Both the position numbers and the translations under genes were made by a program. The notes under the pieces were generated by a model that saw only the letters and a program-made list of their open reading frames with translations, made no database searches and was not told where the DNA came from. Shown in pieces: positions 7,215-8,970 of a DNA stretch of 8,970 nucleotides. This DNA is from CAYOKT01 sp964404605 (GTDB lineage: Bacteria; Electryoneota; Electryoneia; Electryoneales; Electryoneaceae): the NCBI GenBank assembly GCA_964404605.1, contig CAYOKT010000105.1, forward strand, positions 1 through 8,970, read 5' to 3'. The number at the start of each line of letters is the position of its first letter. The stretch's first letter is position 1.

Positions 7215-7256
7215 TTCGCCGTTATGTTCTCGTCAGGAGTGTCCGACGACGTTTGC

Positions 7257-7273
7257 TGCGTCCAGTGGACGCA
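7257..7273. repeat. perfect 17-bp palindrome in the flagellin-1 leader
   Basis: TGCGTCCAGTGGACGCA has two 8-bp arms around a single centre base. It is flanked on both sides by TTTGC (7252-7256 and 7274-7278 on the plus strand). It stands about 80 bp before the start of flagellin copy 1. The size and symmetry suit a dimeric repressor or activator, and the MerR-family protein encoded just upstream is a candidate by position only. Confidence 0.5.
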
Positions 7274-7324
7274 TTTGCACGTACTGTTGGAGAACCACAC
7301 GCGATGTTTCCACCGCGGGTATGA

Positions 7325-7337
7325 GCAAGGACGTGCC
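7325..7337 (-). promoter_or_regulatory. near-sigma54 element upstream of flagellin copy 1
   Basis: On the minus strand the sequence reads GGCACGTCCTTGC, which contains the GGCACG (-24) and TTGC (-12) blocks of sigma54 promoters. The GG-to-GC spacing is 9 bp instead of the strict 10 of known promoters, so it may be inactive or coincidental. It lies about 150 bp before the flagellin start. Flagellin genes are sigma54-dependent in several bacteria, which is why it is recorded. Confidence 0.25.
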
Positions 7338-7447
7338 GCGTTCGATCGTCAGACTCGCTTGTCAAAGAACCAGGCTACTTACCCACAGAATGCGTACCCG
7401 GCTATGACGAACGGGGACCGCCACAGCCTGCACGTATTGAAATGGAC

Positions 7448-7831
7448 TCAGCCCTCCTCGGAGAGCTTCGTCCGGTCAAACAGCTTGCGAAGCAGATAAT
7501 CGGACATGGTCTCTGCGAGCTGTTTCAGGTGCTCCTCTTCGATCCCTGGAATCGCCGCCTCCGCGGCCTCTTTCGCAGCCTCTTCCGCTTCCAGCTTTCG
7601 TCGCGCTCCCTCCAGCGTATAGCCTTCCTTGTGGACGAGCTGATTGATACGCCGGATCCGTTCGATCGATGTCTCGTCGTAACGGCGCTGGTTTCCCGGC
7701 GTCCGATAGGGTTTCAGGTAGTTGACGAATTCTTTTTCCCAGAAGCGTAGAGTCGGCTTGGGAATCCCGGTGATCGCATGCACCTGTCCAATGCTGAACA
7801 GTCTTTGATTCGGGCTTGCAGGATTACTCAT
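7448..7831 (-). CDS. small MerR-family transcriptional regulator
   Basis: A 127-residue DNA-binding protein. Residues about 11-80 form a MerR-type winged helix: LFSIGQVHAITGIPKPTLRFWEKE is the helix-turn-helix, RTPGNQRRYD the wing, and IERIRRINQLVHKEGYTLEGARRKL the following helices. It has RFWE where classic MerR proteins have RYYE, as in the MlrA-like branch. Residues about 81-127 are a short alanine/glutamate-rich helix suited to dimerisation, with no ligand domain and no cysteines for metal or redox sensing. The ATG has AGGAGG (7840-7845 on the plus strand) 8 bp upstream. It begins 51 bp after the stop of the upstream flagellin with no terminator between, so the two are probably co-transcribed, and it lies between two flagellin genes. 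A role in flagellin expression is inferred from position only. Confidence 0.88.
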   Translation of the reverse strand: MSNPASPNQRLFSIGQVHAITGIPKPTLRFWEKEFVNYLKPYRTPGNQRRYDETSIERIRRINQLVHKEGYTLEGARRKLEAEEAAKEAAEAAIPGIEEEHLKQLAETMSDYLLRKLFDRTKLSEEG

Positions 7832-7882
7832 CTTGTCGGCCTCCTATGTTCCGGCAGGATCACGCGGGAGTTGATCATCACC

Positions 7883-8725
7883 TTACCCGATCAACTGCGC
7901 GACGATCTGCGGGACCAGGTTGGCCTGCGCGAGCATCGAGACTCCCGACTGCATCAGGATCTGGGCGCGTACGAAATCACTCATCTCTTCCGCAATGTCA
8001 GCATCCCGAATCTGGGATTCGGACGATGTGGCATTCTCCCGTGATATCTGCAGATTGAGAATCGTGTTCTGCAGCCGGTTGACATACGAGCCGAACTGCG
8101 TACGCAACTGGTCCTTCGAATCGATCGCGATGTCGACCCTGTCGATCGCGGTCTGAGCGCTCGCGGTGGTCAGGATGTTCAACCCCGAGAGGCCGATGGC
8201 GCTCATCGTCGCGTTCCCCATGGAGACGTAGTAGTAGTCCAGGCCGGACGTGTTGTAGGTCCCGATGTGGAACTTGATCCCGTTCTGCCCGCTGCCGGAC
8301 AGCGAACCATCCAGCAGGTAAAGGCCGTTGTAGTTCGTCGTCCGGGCGATCCGGTCGATTTCGCTGCGAAGCTGCGTGAACTCAAGGTTCAGCGCGACAC
8401 GGTCATCGCTGCGAAGCGTGCCGTTGGCCGCCTCGATCGCGAGCGCGCGCAGACGGATCAGCTTCTCATCGATAACCTGCAGGGCGCCCTCTGCGGTGGC
8501 CAGCAGGTTGATCGCGTAGCTCGCATTTCGCTCCGCCTCCACCATCGATGCAATCTGCGCGCGGAACCGTTCCGACACGGCCATCCCCGCGGGGTCCTCC
8601 CACGAGTAGTTGATCCGCAGACCGGAACTCAACCGCGTGATCGCGGTGTCCAGCGCGTACTGCGTTTTCCCGATGTTCCGCCTCGCTATCAAGGACAGAA
8701 CATTGTGGTTGATGCGTGTGCTCAT
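7883..8725 (-). CDS. fliC: flagellin, compact D0-D1 form (copy 2)
   Basis: A 280-residue flagellin paralogue with the same D0-D1 layout as copy 1 and no D2/D3. The N-terminal helices (AITRLSSGLRINYSWEDPAGMAVSERF) and the C-terminal part (RLQNTILNLQISRENATSSESQIRDADIAEEM) are nearly unchanged between copies. The differences concentrate in the middle (about residues 100-200), including a two-residue insertion near GSGQNG and the stretch after YYYVSMGNATM. There is no cysteine. The ATG at 8725 is chosen over a GTG at 8731: AGGAGG (8731-8736) overlaps that GTG and stands 5 bp before the ATG, and the ATG gives MSTRINHN as in copy 1. A sigma28-like promoter lies about 85 bp upstream, so this copy is probably a late flagellar gene under FliA control. 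The MerR-family gene follows without a terminator. Confidence 0.95.
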   Translation of the reverse strand: MSTRINHNVLSLIARRNIGKTQYALDTAITRLSSGLRINYSWEDPAGMAVSERFRAQIASMVEAERNASYAINLLATAEGALQVIDEKLIRLRALAIEAANGTLRSDDRVALNLEFTQLRSEIDRIARTTNYNGLYLLDGSLSGSGQNGIKFHIGTYNTSGLDYYYVSMGNATMSAIGLSGLNILTTASAQTAIDRVDIAIDSKDQLRTQFGSYVNRLQNTILNLQISRENATSSESQIRDADIAEEMSDFVRAQILMQSGVSMLAQANLVPQIVAQLIG

Positions 8726-8730
8726 GGGCA

Positions 8731-8736
8731 CCTCCT
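8731..8736 (-). promoter_or_regulatory. ribosome binding site of flagellin copy 2
   Basis: AGGAGG on the minus strand, 5 bp before the ATG at 8725. It rules out the in-frame GTG at 8731, which lies inside the site itself. Confidence 0.85.
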
Positions 8737-8810
8737 CGATCGGTTGCCTTGGGGAAAATCGCGGCCCGCCGCCCCGACCCCGGGGCCTGCGAGCAATCCT
8801 TCTGTTCCCT

Positions 8811-8838
8811 TTATCGGAATCCTGAAGTGAAAACTTGA
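8811..8838 (-). promoter_or_regulatory. sigma28 (FliA)-like promoter of flagellin copy 2
   Basis: On the minus strand TCAAGTTT (8831-8838) is the -35 and TCCGATAA (8811-8818) the -10. They match the enterobacterial sigma28 consensus TAAAGTTT and GCCGATAA at 6-7 of 8 positions each. The spacer is 12 bp against the usual 11. Placement gives a leader of about 80 nt ending in a strong ribosome site. A second -35-like GAAAGTTT lies 30 bp further upstream (8861-8868) but lacks a matching -10. FliA control of flagellin is established in many bacteria. Confidence 0.65.
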
Positions 8839-8880
8839 GCGATTGTGGACTCGCCGCTCGAAACTTTCCTCCTCACCCCC

Positions 8881-8910
8881 TTGATGATCTCCGGGCTTTC
8901 TTCCTGTTAT
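8881..8910 (+). promoter_or_regulatory. possible rightward promoter at the window edge
   Basis: TTGATG (8881-8886) and TGTTAT (8905-8910) are 18 bp apart on the plus strand, each 4/6 to the sigma70 consensus. A purine-rich tract with GGGAGGA (8962-8968) ends the window and would fit a ribosome site for a gene starting just beyond. No coding sequence is visible in 8726-8970, so this stays a weak guess. Confidence 0.25.
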
Positions 8911-8970
8911 CCAAGGAGTTGGGAAACAGCGGAACCGACAGAGAGACGGAGAGAAACGGCAGGGAGGAAC

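Noticed and set aside
7227..7234. Sigma28-like -10 (GACGAGAA, minus strand) for flagellin copy 1
   Set aside because: It matches 6/8, but the nearest -35-like CAAACGTC is weak and two bases too far, so no promoter can be supported.
7258..7280. Cyclic-di-GMP (GEMM) riboswitch in the flagellin-1 leader, suggested by GGACGCAGCAAAC
   Set aside because: Only a fragment resembles the conserved core; the remaining conserved blocks and the paired stems are missing.
6381..7499. A 372-codon open frame on the plus strand across flagellin copy 1
   Set aside because: It is antisense to a clear flagellin and runs through the leader into the MerR-family gene; the product shows no domain.

Overview
This window reads as bacterial chromosome from a GC-rich, motile, probably Gram-negative organism. 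The clues are GC-rich third codon positions, GTG/ATG starts with GGAGG-type ribosome sites, flagellins, and a stressosome module linked to two-component parts instead of a SigB operon. I cannot place the phylum. No mobile element, tRNA, rRNA or CRISPR array was seen, and every base belongs to a gene or to an intergenic stretch under 280 bp.

Left part (about 1-4069, + strand): a tightly packed six-gene signalling operon. In order it encodes RsbS (STAS scaffold), RsbT (serine/threonine kinase of the GHKL ATPase fold), an RsbR paralogue with a GAF sensor joined to STAS, a fusion of a second RsbT-like ATPase domain to an RsbX-like PP2C phosphatase, a coiled-coil protein with a histidine-kinase dimerisation/H-box domain but no ATPase domain, and a single-domain response regulator. 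In stressosomes, RsbR and RsbS form a core that sequesters RsbT. Stress makes RsbT phosphorylate the STAS proteins and leave, and RsbX resets the system. All those parts are here, but RsbU, RsbV, RsbW and a sigma factor are not. The natural inference is that the output passes to the H-box protein and receiver or to distant targets.

Middle (4070-6338): an acetyl-CoA synthetase gene (acs, + strand) with its own good sigma70-type promoter. It ends in a perfect 14-bp hairpin shared with the converging flagellin gene.

Right part (6339-8725, - strand): two paralogous compact flagellins (D0-D1 only, no hypervariable domain) with a small MerR-family regulator gene between them. The upstream flagellin has a recognisable sigma28/FliA-like promoter. 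The 272-bp leader of the downstream flagellin holds two perfect palindromes and a near-sigma54 element, and is the most likely regulatory region. The last 245 bp are intergenic and may include a rightward promoter for a gene beyond the window.

The most interesting element is the stressosome variant: two RsbT-type ATPase domains, one fused to the resetting phosphatase, followed by a kinase-less H-box protein and a lone receiver.
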